Shown in pieces: positions 1-5,605 of a DNA stretch of 28,005 nucleotides. The stretch covers positions 1 to 28,005 of the forward strand of contig UQVA01000025.1 of assembly GCA_900544405.1 (NCBI GenBank). Direction: 5' to 3'. Position 1 is the first letter of the stretch. Every line of letters begins with the position of its first letter. The position numbers and the translations under genes were made by a program. Source of the DNA: an uncultured Eubacteriales bacterium (lineage in GTDB: Bacteria > Bacillota > Clostridia > Oscillospirales > Oscillospiraceae). The notes beneath the pieces are model-generated. The model saw only the letters and a program-made list of their open reading frames with translations. It made no database searches and was not told where the DNA came from.

Positions 1-44
1 CCCCACTTATTAGATAGTATATCATACTTGTCTAACAAATGGGG
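1..44. repeat. imperfect 44-bp inverted repeat, AT-rich
   Basis: The arms CCCCACTTATTAGATA and its near-complement ending in ATGGGG enclose a short GTATATCATAC centre. Mismatches become G-U wobbles mainly when the minus strand is read as RNA. Base composition is far lower in GC than the rest of the window. It lies downstream of the unknown membrane gene, beyond that gene's terminator, and may be cut by the window edge. It could be the end of a mobile element or a second terminator-like structure; I cannot tell which. Confidence 0.45.
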
Positions 45-80
45 TGCAGTTCAAAGGGACATCGGGAACTTTATGGGAGA

Positions 81-109
81 AAATTCCGCCGGTTTGGCAC
101 CGGCGGAAT
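81..109 (-). terminator. intrinsic terminator of the unknown membrane gene
   Basis: A perfect 11-bp stem, ATTCCGCCGGT at 83-93 with ACCGGCGGAAT at 99-109 and a 5-base loop, is followed on the minus strand by TTTTCTCCC. It sits just past the stop codon at 119. Confidence 0.75.
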
Positions 110-118
110 ATCCAGTCT

Positions 119-658
119 TTACAGGTCGGGGGTCGTGCCTTTGTAGCCCTCAGGGGTCACGGGAGCGGCCTCCCGCAGGGCCTTGAGTTTCTTGTTGGCC
201 TTGACGGCCATGGCCAGTTCCACGATGATGAGCACATGGAACACGAAATCCATGAAGAAGGATTCCGGGGAATCCGTCAGGGTGAAGACGAAAACGATCA
301 GCGCCGCAGTGTCCACGCAGAACAGCACCAGGCCTGCCGTGAGCCAGCCGGGACGCTTCTTGGAAAGCACGAAGCAGACGACGTACAATGCCAGCACCAC
401 AACGGAAATGACCAGCGCCGTGACGGTGTAGCTGCCGGAAAGCAGGTTTTCGTCCATGATCTGGCCCAGCACGGTGAGGAAATAGGGGACGGAAATGGAG
501 AAAAGCAGATACCGGTCGCTGTCCGTCAGCAGCAACACCAGGTTCAGGACGGTCAGAATGACCACGCCGATGAGGGCGGTGCGGCCTGTCCGGATCAGAT
601 TTTCCTGATATTCCGGGGAATTGCGGTCCACGGTGGGACGCTTGGTTTGTTCGGCCAT
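119..658 (-). CDS. unknown multi-pass membrane protein (179 aa)
   Basis: I do not recognise this family. The protein has a short polar N-terminus and about five hydrophobic segments, near residues 28-44, 49-66, 77-99, 105-127 and 134-152. A charged stretch ANKKLKALREA and a short polar tail follow. No signal peptide, catalytic motif or cysteine cluster is visible. I placed the start at ATG 658 because AGAGAGGT lies upstream at a usable distance and a promoter precedes it; an in-frame extension upstream has no better signal. It is divergent from queT and ends in its own terminator, so it is probably monocistronic. Membrane location is clear from the sequence; function is open. Confidence 0.8.
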   Translation of the reverse strand: MAEQTKRPTVDRNSPEYQENLIRTGRTALIGVVILTVLNLVLLLTDSDRYLLFSISVPYFLTVLGQIMDENLLSGSYTVTALVISVVVLALYVVCFVLSKKRPGWLTAGLVLFCVDTAALIVFVFTLTDSPESFFMDFVFHVLIIVELAMAVKANKKLKALREAAPVTPEGYKGTTPDL

Positions 659-690
659 AGGGGGGGACCTCTCTTTCTTTGGATACGAAC

Positions 691-719
691 AGTATAGCAT
701 AGGTTTTGACAAAAGGCAA
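691..719 (-). promoter_or_regulatory. sigma-A promoter of the unknown membrane gene
   Basis: On the minus strand, TTGCCT (719-714), a 17-base spacer and TATACT (696-691) preceded by TGC (extended -10). It points at the gene starting at 658 and is divergent from the queT promoter 16 bases away. Confidence 0.7.
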
Positions 720-734
720 CCGGAATTTTGCCCC

Positions 735-763
735 TTGACAGATGCTTTCCGCCATGATATAAT
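735..763 (+). promoter_or_regulatory. consensus sigma-A promoter of queT
   Basis: TTGACA at 735-740, exactly 17 bases, then TATAAT at 758-763: a perfect consensus match. Transcription should begin near 770, just ahead of the riboswitch aptamer. Confidence 0.92.
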
Positions 764-780
764 CCAACCGTAATTGCATA

Positions 781-820
781 GGACAGTTCGTAACCATCCT
801 GTCGGTAAATAAAACTAGGA
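781..820 (+). promoter_or_regulatory. preQ1-I-type riboswitch aptamer
   Basis: Stem P1 is GACAG (782-786) with CTGTC (799-803). The loop is TTCGTAACCATC, and an A-rich linker leads to AACTAGGA, which can form the pseudoknot (ATCCT 796-800 with AGGAT 817-821). The GTAACC loop and the AAAAC...AGG tail match what I recall of the preQ1 class I motif. The gene behind it is a QueT-type transporter, a known client of this riboswitch, so ligand and gene support each other. No covariance-model search was run. Confidence 0.85.
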
Positions 821-831
821 TTTTGAAGGAT

Positions 832-855
832 GGGCGCATTTTGCGCTCTTTTTTT
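832..855 (+). terminator. riboswitch-controlled terminator before queT
   Basis: GGGCGCA (832-838) pairs with TGCGCTC (842-848) around a TTT loop, and seven T residues follow (849-855). It lies between the aptamer and queT, as expected for an OFF-switch expression platform. The aptamer segment CATCCT (795-800) can instead pair with AGGATG (827-832), invading the foot of the terminator, so it is a plausible anti-terminator. Confidence 0.75.
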
Positions 856-901
856 GTGGATGGGTGCGTGCTGCGCCCATTTTCTATTTTTGGAGGACAA
901 C

Positions 902-1405
902 ATGAACAAGAAAACCCGTTTTTTGGCCCAGGCCGGAATGATCGCTGCCCTGTATGTGGTGCTGACCCACCTGCAAAACTTTGTATGGCCGGAATCCACC
1001 AGCTTCGCCATTCAGTTCCGGCTTTCAGAGGCTCTGTGCGTGCTGGCCGTGATGACCCCCGCCGCCATTCCGGGGCTGACCATCGGCTGCCTGGTGTATA
1101 ACCTGACCTATATCGGAGCGCTGCCGCTGGATTGGCTTATAGGCAGTGCAGCCACCCTGCTGGCGGCCCTGAGTATGTGGGGCCTGCGGAAAGTGACCAT
1201 CAAGGGCTATCCGCTGCTGGCCTTCCTGATGCCCGCCCTGTGGAACGCTCTGCTGGTAGGCTGGGAACTGACCGTGTACATCGGGGATACCTTTGCGCTG
1301 AACGCCGTGTATGTGGCCATCGGAGAGGTCACGGTGCTGCTGATTCTGGGCAGCGTGCTGTTCTTCGCCCTGCGTAAGCGCCATTTGGAGCAGAAGCTGT
1401 TCTGA
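902..1405 (+). CDS. queT: QueT-type ECF transporter substrate-binding subunit (preQ1/queuosine precursor)
   Basis: A 167-residue integral membrane S-component of an energy-coupling factor transporter, which binds a queuosine precursor (probably preQ1) and relies on a shared EcfAAT module encoded elsewhere. About five hydrophobic helices are visible, and the family-like segment QFRLSEALCVLAV lies near residues 38-50. The length is normal. The start at ATG 902 is set by GGAGGA at 892-897; the upstream in-frame codons lie in the riboswitch expression platform and are not used. A consensus promoter, preQ1-I riboswitch and terminator precede it, so expression should fall when preQ1 is plentiful. 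No queuosine biosynthesis gene is nearby, consistent with salvage. Ligand identity is inferred from family and riboswitch. Confidence 0.92.
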   Translation: MNKKTRFLAQAGMIAALYVVLTHLQNFVWPESTSFAIQFRLSEALCVLAVMTPAAIPGLTIGCLVYNLTYIGALPLDWLIGSAATLLAALSMWGLRKVTIKGYPLLAFLMPALWNALLVGWELTVYIGDTFALNAVYVAIGEVTVLLILGSVLFFALRKRHLEQKLF

Positions 1406-1426
1406 GTTCAGGAAAATCCTTGTCTA

Positions 1427-1469
1427 AAAAGCCTTCTCCCTAGGGCACACCCCCGGGGAGAAGGCTTTT
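1427..1469 (+). terminator. intrinsic terminator of queT
   Basis: AAAAGCCTTCTCCC (1427-1440) is complementary over 14 bp to GGGAGAAGGCTTTT (1456-1469), with a 15-base loop. The T-rich right arm acts as the U tract. The left A-run could also serve the opposite strand. Confidence 0.8.
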
Positions 1470-1502
1470 CTCTGAAACCGTTAAGCGCTACTCCTATTTT
1501 GG

Positions 1503-1690
1503 GGCACCCCCCCAGTCTGCCCTATGGGCAGACTGCCCCCTCTTAGAGGGGGCCAAGAGACGGTACAACATCGTAGTCCCTACCGCCCCTCATCCGGCCC
1601 CTTCGGGGCCACCTTGCAGAGGTATGACTGCCACTGGCAGTCAGAATCATTTCTATTCGCTGCGCGGGGCACAACCCCCAGGGGAAGGCT
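1503..1690 (+). repeat. dispersed hairpin repeat, copy A (interrupted)
   Basis: It contains AGTCTGCCCtatGGGCAGACT, then GGGGGCCAAGAGACGGT, then CCCTACCGCCCCTCATCCG, a GGCCCC/GGGGCC hairpin with a UUCG-type loop (1596-1610), CCACCTT, and finally CCCCCAGGGGAAGGC at 1675-1689. The same modules occur at 16570-16676 and at the right end of the window. Here 59 bases (1616-1674) separate CCACCTT from CCCCCAGGGGAAGGC; in the other copies they abut. No gene is supported between 1406 and 1874. Confidence 0.8.
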
Positions 1691-1734
1691 ATTTTCCGCC
1701 ACGCCGGAAGCTGTCCAAAACTTGGCGGGTTACA

Positions 1735-1795
1735 CCCCCTCAGTCACGGGCTTGTGGCCCGTGACAGCTCCCCCTACACAGGGGAGCCAGCGCCA
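1735..1795 (+). repeat. second-type hairpin repeat (CCCTCAGTC...GACAGCTCCCC)
   Basis: CCCCCTCAGTCACGGGC is followed by the hairpin GTCACGGGC/GCCCGTGAC (about 1743-1765), then AGCTCCCCC-TACAC-AGGGGAGCC. The plan matches copy A (CCCTCA, a hairpin, then a C-run/G-run palindrome) but the sequence differs, suggesting a related repeat subfamily. It lies in the same gene-free gap between queT and rplT. Confidence 0.6.
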
Positions 1796-1825
1796 CGCCG
1801 GGAATTTTCCGGTGCAAACCGGCAT

Positions 1826-1860
1826 AAAAAATCCTCCCTGCTGAAAATCAGCAGGGAGGA
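1826..1860 (-). terminator. terminator of the infC-rpmI-rplT operon
   Basis: A perfect 13-bp stem, TCCTCCCTGCTGA (1832-1844) with TCAGCAGGGAGGA (1848-1860) and an AAA loop, is followed on the minus strand by six T residues (1831-1826). It lies 14 bases past the rplT stop. Confidence 0.92.
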
Positions 1861-1874
1861 AAAAGAAGCTTTGA

Positions 1875-2228
1875 TTACAGAGCGGCCTTGGCCTTCTCCA
1901 CGATGGCGGAGAACGCAGCGGCGTCCTGAATGGCCATCTCGGACAGGCTCTTGCGGTTCAGCTCGATGCCGGCCTTCTTCACGCCGTTCATGAAGGTGGA
2001 GTAGTTCAGACCGTAGGGAGCCACAGCGGCACTCAGACGGGTGATCCACAGGGTACGGTAGCTGCGCTTCTTCTGCTTACGACCAGCGAAAGCGTAGTTG
2101 CCGGACTTCATGACGGCCTGCTTGGCCATCTTAAAATGCTTGGACTTGGAACCCCAGTAGCCCTTGGCCAGCTTCAGGGTCTTATTTCTTCTCTTGCGCG
2201 TCATCATTGCGCCTTTGATTCTTGCCAT
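1875..2228 (-). CDS. rplT: 50S ribosomal protein L20
   Basis: A 117-residue, strongly basic 23S-rRNA-binding protein needed for early assembly of the large subunit. The N-terminus MARIKGAMMTRKRRNKTLKL and the central KKRSYRTLWITRLSAA are typical of L20, and the length is standard. It starts at ATG 2228 with AGGAGG a few bases upstream. It is the last gene of infC-rpmI-rplT, 20 bases after rpmI, and ends at a strong terminator. In Bacillus L20 represses its own operon through the leader, and a leader attenuator is visible here upstream of infC. Confidence 0.98.
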   Translation of the reverse strand: MARIKGAMMTRKRRNKTLKLAKGYWGSKSKHFKMAKQAVMKSGNYAFAGRKQKKRSYRTLWITRLSAAVAPYGLNYSTFMNGVKKAGIELNRKSLSEMAIQDAAAFSAIVEKAKAAL

Positions 2229-2248
2229 TTCGGTATCCTCCTATCCTC

Positions 2249-2446
2249 TTATTTGTACGGGATCATCTTTTTGATGGCCGCGGTGTTGGTCACGTCAGCG
2301 TAAGCAGTGGTGCGAAGACGACGGGTACGCTTGGTGTCCTTCTTGGTGAGGATGTGGCTCTTGAAAGCGCGGGCTCTCTTGACCTTACCGGACTTGGTCA
2401 GGTTGAATCTCTTCTTTGCACCGCTATGGGTTTTCAGCTTGGGCAT
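2249..2446 (-). CDS. rpmI: 50S ribosomal protein L35
   Basis: A 65-residue basic large-subunit protein. MPKLKTHSGAKKRFNLTKSG and the following KRARAFKSHILTKK are diagnostic for L35, and the length is normal. The start at ATG 2446 has AAGGAG about eight bases upstream. It lies between infC (27 bases away) and rplT, the standard order of the operon. No oddity in composition or length. Confidence 0.98.
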   Translation of the reverse strand: MPKLKTHSGAKKRFNLTKSGKVKRARAFKSHILTKKDTKRTRRLRTTAYADVTNTAAIKKMIPYK

Positions 2447-2473
2447 AGGTAGTAACTCCTTCCAGTCTTTTGT

Positions 2474-2992
2474 TTATTTGCTGTTCTTGGGGGCCAGGAA
2501 AATGCTCATGAAGCGGCCCTCCAGCTTGGGATTCTTTTCCATGGTGGCAATGTCAGCGCACTCAGCCACGAAGTCCAGCAGCAGCTTTTCGCCCAGGTTG
2601 GTATGCGCCATCTCCCGGCCACGGAAGCGGACGCTGACCTTCACCCGGTTGCCGTCCTTCAGAAATTTCTGGGCGCTCTTCACCTTGGTGTTGAAGTCGT
2701 TGGTATCAATACTGGGGCTCATACGGACCTCTTTGATCTCCACGACCCGCTGATTCTTCCGGGCTTCCTTCTCCCGCTTCTTCTGATCGAAGCAGAACTT
2801 GGAATAGTCCATGATCTTGCAGACGGGGGGGACCGCATTGGGGGAGATCTTTACAAGATCCAGTTCCTGCTCCTCGGCCAAAGCGTTCGCCTGAGCGGCG
2901 GACATGATGCCCAGCTGGGAACCGTCCGAACCGATCACACGGAGCTCCTTGTCCCGGATCTCGTCGTTGAGCTGATGTTCTAATTTGCCGAT
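2474..2992 (-). CDS. infC: translation initiation factor IF-3, probable AUC start
   Basis: IF-3 binds the 30S subunit and proofreads start codon and initiator tRNA. Family features include LNDEIRDKELRVIG near the N-terminus, AVPPVCKIMDYSKF in the middle, and a C-terminal domain with VRFRGREMAH and LEGRFM. No ATG or TTG in the reading frame is well placed. GGAGG (3005-3001) is followed after 8 bases by ATC at 2992-2990, directly before GKLEHQLNDEIRDKELR. That start gives 172 residues, the usual IF-3 length. A non-canonical start is known for infC elsewhere and lets IF-3 repress itself; AUC here is inferred from spacing. The longer frame from 3043 would run through the attenuator hairpin and is unlikely. 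Confidence 0.95.
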   Translation of the reverse strand: MGKLEHQLNDEIRDKELRVIGSDGSQLGIMSAAQANALAEEQELDLVKISPNAVPPVCKIMDYSKFCFDQKKREKEARKNQRVVEIKEVRMSPSIDTNDFNTKVKSAQKFLKDGNRVKVSVRFRGREMAHTNLGEKLLLDFVAECADIATMEKNPKLEGRFMSIFLAPKNSK

Positions 2993-3016
2993 GGTAAGCA
3001 CCTCCAAAATCACAAC

Positions 3017-3041
3017 AAAAAAGCGGATGCCAAGCACCCGC
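3017..3041 (-). terminator. leader attenuator of the infC operon
   Basis: On the minus strand GCGGGTGC (3041-3034) pairs with GCATCCGC (3030-3023), with one G-U pair and a 3-base loop, followed by six T residues (3022-3017). It lies between the promoter and infC, so it would stop transcription before the operon. Upstream leader segments such as CACCCATCCGC could compete for its 5' arm. The position fits an L20-type leader, but control by L20 is inferred from known relatives. Confidence 0.7.
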
Positions 3042-3136
3042 AAACATTCCGCATGAAAACACGCAAATGGAATATTGACCTTCTTGCATGGAAGCGAAAG
3101 GTGAGGCGGATGGGTGGCCTTCTTTATTACCCGGGT

Positions 3137-3165
3137 ATTTTACCACGTCTTTGCTTCCCTGTCAA
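3137..3165 (-). promoter_or_regulatory. sigma-A promoter of infC-rpmI-rplT
   Basis: TTGACA (3165-3160), a 17-base spacer and TAAAAT (3142-3137) on the minus strand. Transcription would start near 3130, giving a leader of about 135 bases before infC. Confidence 0.88.
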
Positions 3166-3183
3166 GGGGTATTTTGGCTTTTT

Positions 3184-3334
3184 TCATACTGAACTCTGAT
3201 GAAAACATTTCTGTTTTCATAGCCGCCGCAGCGGCGTAGATTTCGTATGAGACGGCTTTTGAAGCATCAACTGCGCTTTACGCAGCTCTTGGATGCTTCA
3301 AAAGGCCTGTGTAAAATCACAGATTTTACACAGG
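3184..3334. repeat. array of four perfect hairpins
   Basis: Four inverted repeats follow one another: ATGAAAACA/TGTTTTCAT (3199-3220), CGCCG/CGGCG (3224-3236), TTTTGAAGCATC/GATGCTTCAAAA (3257-3303, with an inner CTGCG/CGCAG), and CCTGTGTAAAATC/GATTTTACACAGG (3306-3334). TCATAC (3184-3189) and GTATGA (3245-3250) enclose the first two. There is no open frame and no clear T-run, so these are not ordinary terminators. The block lies downstream of rqcP and upstream of the infC promoter. Role unknown; a structured 3' UTR, small RNA or repeat element are all possible. Confidence 0.7.
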
Positions 3335-3384
3335 TATCCGTATCAGGGGAATGCCGGGACAAAACCTGCCCCGGCATTCGGTGT

Positions 3385-3624
3385 TCAGATCTCTTTGTAC
3401 ATGGCTCCGGCGTCGTCCTTCCGGACGGCATCGGCCACGGCCAGCACCTCCACCGCAAGGGTGCGGGTGCCCAGCTGAATTTCGATCTTGTCCCCTGGCT
3501 TTACCTCGTAGCCTGCCTTGGCGACCTTGCCGTTAACGCTGATGCGGCCGTTGTCGCAGGCCTCGTTGGCCACGGTACGGCGCTTGATGAGACGGGAGAC
3601 CTTGAGATATTTGTCCAGCCGCAT
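3385..3624 (-). CDS. rqcP: S4-domain RNA-binding protein, RqcP-like
   Basis: A 79-residue single S4 domain. MRLDKYLKVSRLIKRRTVAN and GRISVNGKVAKAGYEVKPGD form the core, as in YabO/RqcP of Bacillus and Hsp15-like proteins. RqcP works with RqcH on stalled 50S-peptidyl-tRNA complexes, promoting alanine tailing in ribosome-associated quality control. It starts at ATG 3624, one base after the hup stop, so the two are co-transcribed and probably coupled. The flippase-hup-rqcP order resembles the yabM-yabO region, although no mazG gene sits between them here. The S4 fold is certain from sequence; the RQC role is by homology and context. Confidence 0.88.
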   Translation of the reverse strand: MRLDKYLKVSRLIKRRTVANEACDNGRISVNGKVAKAGYEVKPGDKIEIQLGTRTLAVEVLAVADAVRKDDAGAMYKEI

Positions 3625-3625
3625 C

Positions 3626-3901
3626 TTACTTGCTAACGGCGTCCTTCAGAGCCTTGGCGGCCTTGAAAGCGGGAGCAGAGGAAGCGGCGATCTGGATCTC
3701 CTCGTTGGTCCGGGGATTCCGGCCGGTGCGCTCCTTCCGGGTGCGGACCTCGAAAATGCCGAAGCCGGAAAGCTGCACCCGCTCGCCCTTGGAAAGTTCT
3801 GCGGTGATGGCATCCAGAGCGGCGTTGACCACCCGCTCGGTGTCCTTCTTGCTCAGCCCGGTCTGCTCGGAAGCGACGGCGATCAAGTCAGTCTTGTTCA
3901 T
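3626..3901 (-). CDS. hup: HU-family DNA-binding protein
   Basis: A 91-residue histone-like protein that bends and compacts DNA as a dimer. MNKTDLIAVASEQTGLSKKD, the LSGFGIFEVRTRKERTGRNP arm and the C-terminal APAFKAAKALKDAV are characteristic of HU, and the length is normal. The start at ATG 3901 is fixed by GAAGGAGG upstream; a longer frame to 4195 overlaps the flippase gene and has no such signal. A weak promoter candidate (TTGCAA, 15 bases, GATAAT at 3965-3939) would allow expression apart from the upstream genes. rqcP follows after one base. Confidence 0.97.
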   Translation of the reverse strand: MNKTDLIAVASEQTGLSKKDTERVVNAALDAITAELSKGERVQLSGFGIFEVRTRKERTGRNPRTNEEIQIAASSAPAFKAAKALKDAVSK

Positions 3902-3938
3902 GGAATTACCTCCTTCTTTATTTTGCGATCCCGCTAAG

Positions 3939-3965
3939 ATTATCATAGTTTTACCGGAATTGCAA
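3939..3965 (-). promoter_or_regulatory. possible hup promoter
   Basis: TTGCAA (3965-3960), 15 bases, GATAAT (3944-3939) on the minus strand, about 40 bases upstream of the hup start. The spacer is short for sigma-A, so this is tentative. Confidence 0.4.
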
Positions 3966-3995
3966 GTTTTATTTTCGATTTTTCCCGAAAAAATG

Positions 3996-5588
3996 TCACA
4001 GGTGCAGAATGTTGGCGATCTTCTCGCCCTTGGGCAGCAGCAGGCAGTCCTCCCGGGTAATGGACTTGCACAAAATGGCCAGCACGCAGTACACGATGAC
4101 GCCTGCGATGATGGGAACGCCGCACAGCAGCACCCGGCTGCCTCCGGCACCCAGCACATGGCGAAGGCCCTGCCAGGTCCCCCAGGCAGCGGCACCCATC
4201 AGGAGGCTGGGAAGGAGAGACCGGAGGAAATTTTTAACCAGCCTGGGCTTTTCCGGTACGATGCGGGCGATGGTGATGAGGTTCAGGACCGTCACGAAGG
4301 CGTTGCACAGGGAGGAGCCGATGCCCACGCCCACGATGCCCAGGGCCGGGTCCCCGCTGAGGAGGTACACCACGCCCATTTTCAGCACGCCGCCCACAAG
4401 TACATGGATGGCGGGGCGGGTGGCGTGGCCGTGGGCCTGGAGAATGCCGTTGGTCAGCTGGGTGGTGGAGTAGAAGAACAGACCCACGCCCAGCACGCTC
4501 AGGCAGGTCCCCGCCAGGGGCAGCCGCTCCTGGGCATACCCGCCCAGCAGAGCCATGACAGGCTGACCCAGTACGGTCAGGCCTACGGCGCAGGGCAGGG
4601 CAATCAGTGACGTGACCCGTGCGGCGGATTCCTCGGTGGCCCGGACCTGAGTGCTATTCTGCTGGGTCAGGTGGGCGGTGATGGCGGGAATGACACTGAT
4701 GATGATGGGAGCCGTCAGAGCGCCGGGCATATTGTAGACGGTCAGGGCCATGTCATACACGCCCTTCATGGTGTCCGCCTGGGCCTGGGTGCTGTAGGTC
4801 AGCAGCTGGCCCATGTAGAGATGGGTCTCCAGCAGATACATGGCCTGGAGGCCCGCAGAGCCGATGGTAATGGGCACGGCGATGGCCAGCAGGTCCCGGA
4901 TGACCTTCCCAAACCGGTCCGGCACTTCCTCGCTGGGCTCCATGGCCGCATATTCCTTCCGGTGGAGAACGCCCATATACAAAGACGCCACCAGAGAGCC
5001 GCTGAGTACGCCCAGAATGGCCCCCGCAGCGGCCAGGGCCACGCTGTTGGTGAGCTTGAGGATCACCAACGCCATGGGAATGCCTACCACCAGCTTGCCG
5101 GAGGCCTCAATGACCTCACTGACGGAGGTGGGAATCATGTTCCCCTGCCCCTGGAAGAAGCCCCGGTAGGTGCTCAGCAGGCAGGCCAGGAAAGCGCAGG
5201 GAGCCAGGGCGGCAATGGCGGCCCAGGCGTCGGGCTGCTGCTGGAAAGCGGCCAGCTGACGGCTGAATACGAACATCAGGATACTGCTGACGCCGCCCAG
5301 AGACAGGTAGAGGATTTTGGCGGACTGGTACACCCGCCGGACCTGATTGGTGTGGCCCAGGGCGCTGGCCTGGCTGATCATCCGGCTGGCGGCCACGGGC
5401 AGACCGGCAGTGGAGATGAGCAGCAGCACGGAATAGATATAATAGGCGGTGTTGAAGTAGCCGAAGCCCTTTTCGCCGATGATGGCGTTCAGCGGTATTT
5501 TATAAAGAGCGCCGATGACCTTCACGACGGCGGTGGCCAACGTCAGCAGCGCTGCGCCATGAAGAAAGGTCTGCTTTTTGGAAGACAT
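3996..5588 (-). CDS. SpoVB/MurJ-like polysaccharide lipid flippase
   Basis: A 530-residue integral membrane protein of the MVF/polysaccharide-transporter part of the MOP superfamily, with roughly 14 hydrophobic helices. The N-terminal KVIGALYKIPLNAIIGEKG and FNTAYYIYSVLLLISTAGLP are typical of SpoVB/YabM-type proteins, which move lipid-linked precursors across the membrane. The start at ATG 5588 follows AGGAG by seven bases; an alternative TTG at 5609 would overlap the upstream amidohydrolase stop. Its place before hup and rqcP recalls the yabM-yabO region, where a flippase, a MazG protein and RqcP are neighbours. A sporulation role (cortex synthesis) is plausible but cannot be told from a vegetative one. 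Confidence 0.88.
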   Translation of the reverse strand: MSSKKQTFLHGAALLTLATAVVKVIGALYKIPLNAIIGEKGFGYFNTAYYIYSVLLLISTAGLPVAASRMISQASALGHTNQVRRVYQSAKILYLSLGGVSSILMFVFSRQLAAFQQQPDAWAAIAALAPCAFLACLLSTYRGFFQGQGNMIPTSVSEVIEASGKLVVGIPMALVILKLTNSVALAAAGAILGVLSGSLVASLYMGVLHRKEYAAMEPSEEVPDRFGKVIRDLLAIAVPITIGSAGLQAMYLLETHLYMGQLLTYSTQAQADTMKGVYDMALTVYNMPGALTAPIIISVIPAITAHLTQQNSTQVRATEESAARVTSLIALPCAVGLTVLGQPVMALLGGYAQERLPLAGTCLSVLGVGLFFYSTTQLTNGILQAHGHATRPAIHVLVGGVLKMGVVYLLSGDPALGIVGVGIGSSLCNAFVTVLNLITIARIVPEKPRLVKNFLRSLLPSLLMGAAAWGTWQGLRHVLGAGGSRVLLCGVPIIAGVIVYCVLAILCKSITREDCLLLPKGEKIANILHL

Positions 5589-5605
5589 GGAGAAACTCCT
5601 TTCAC

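Noticed and set aside
1524..1844. Open frames across the repeat-rich gap between queT and rplT.
   Set aside because: They run through hairpin repeats and have no ribosome binding site or coding character.
3340..3384. GAATGCCGGG/CCCGGCATTC hairpin after rqcP as a terminator.
   Set aside because: A stem exists but no U tract follows on either strand.
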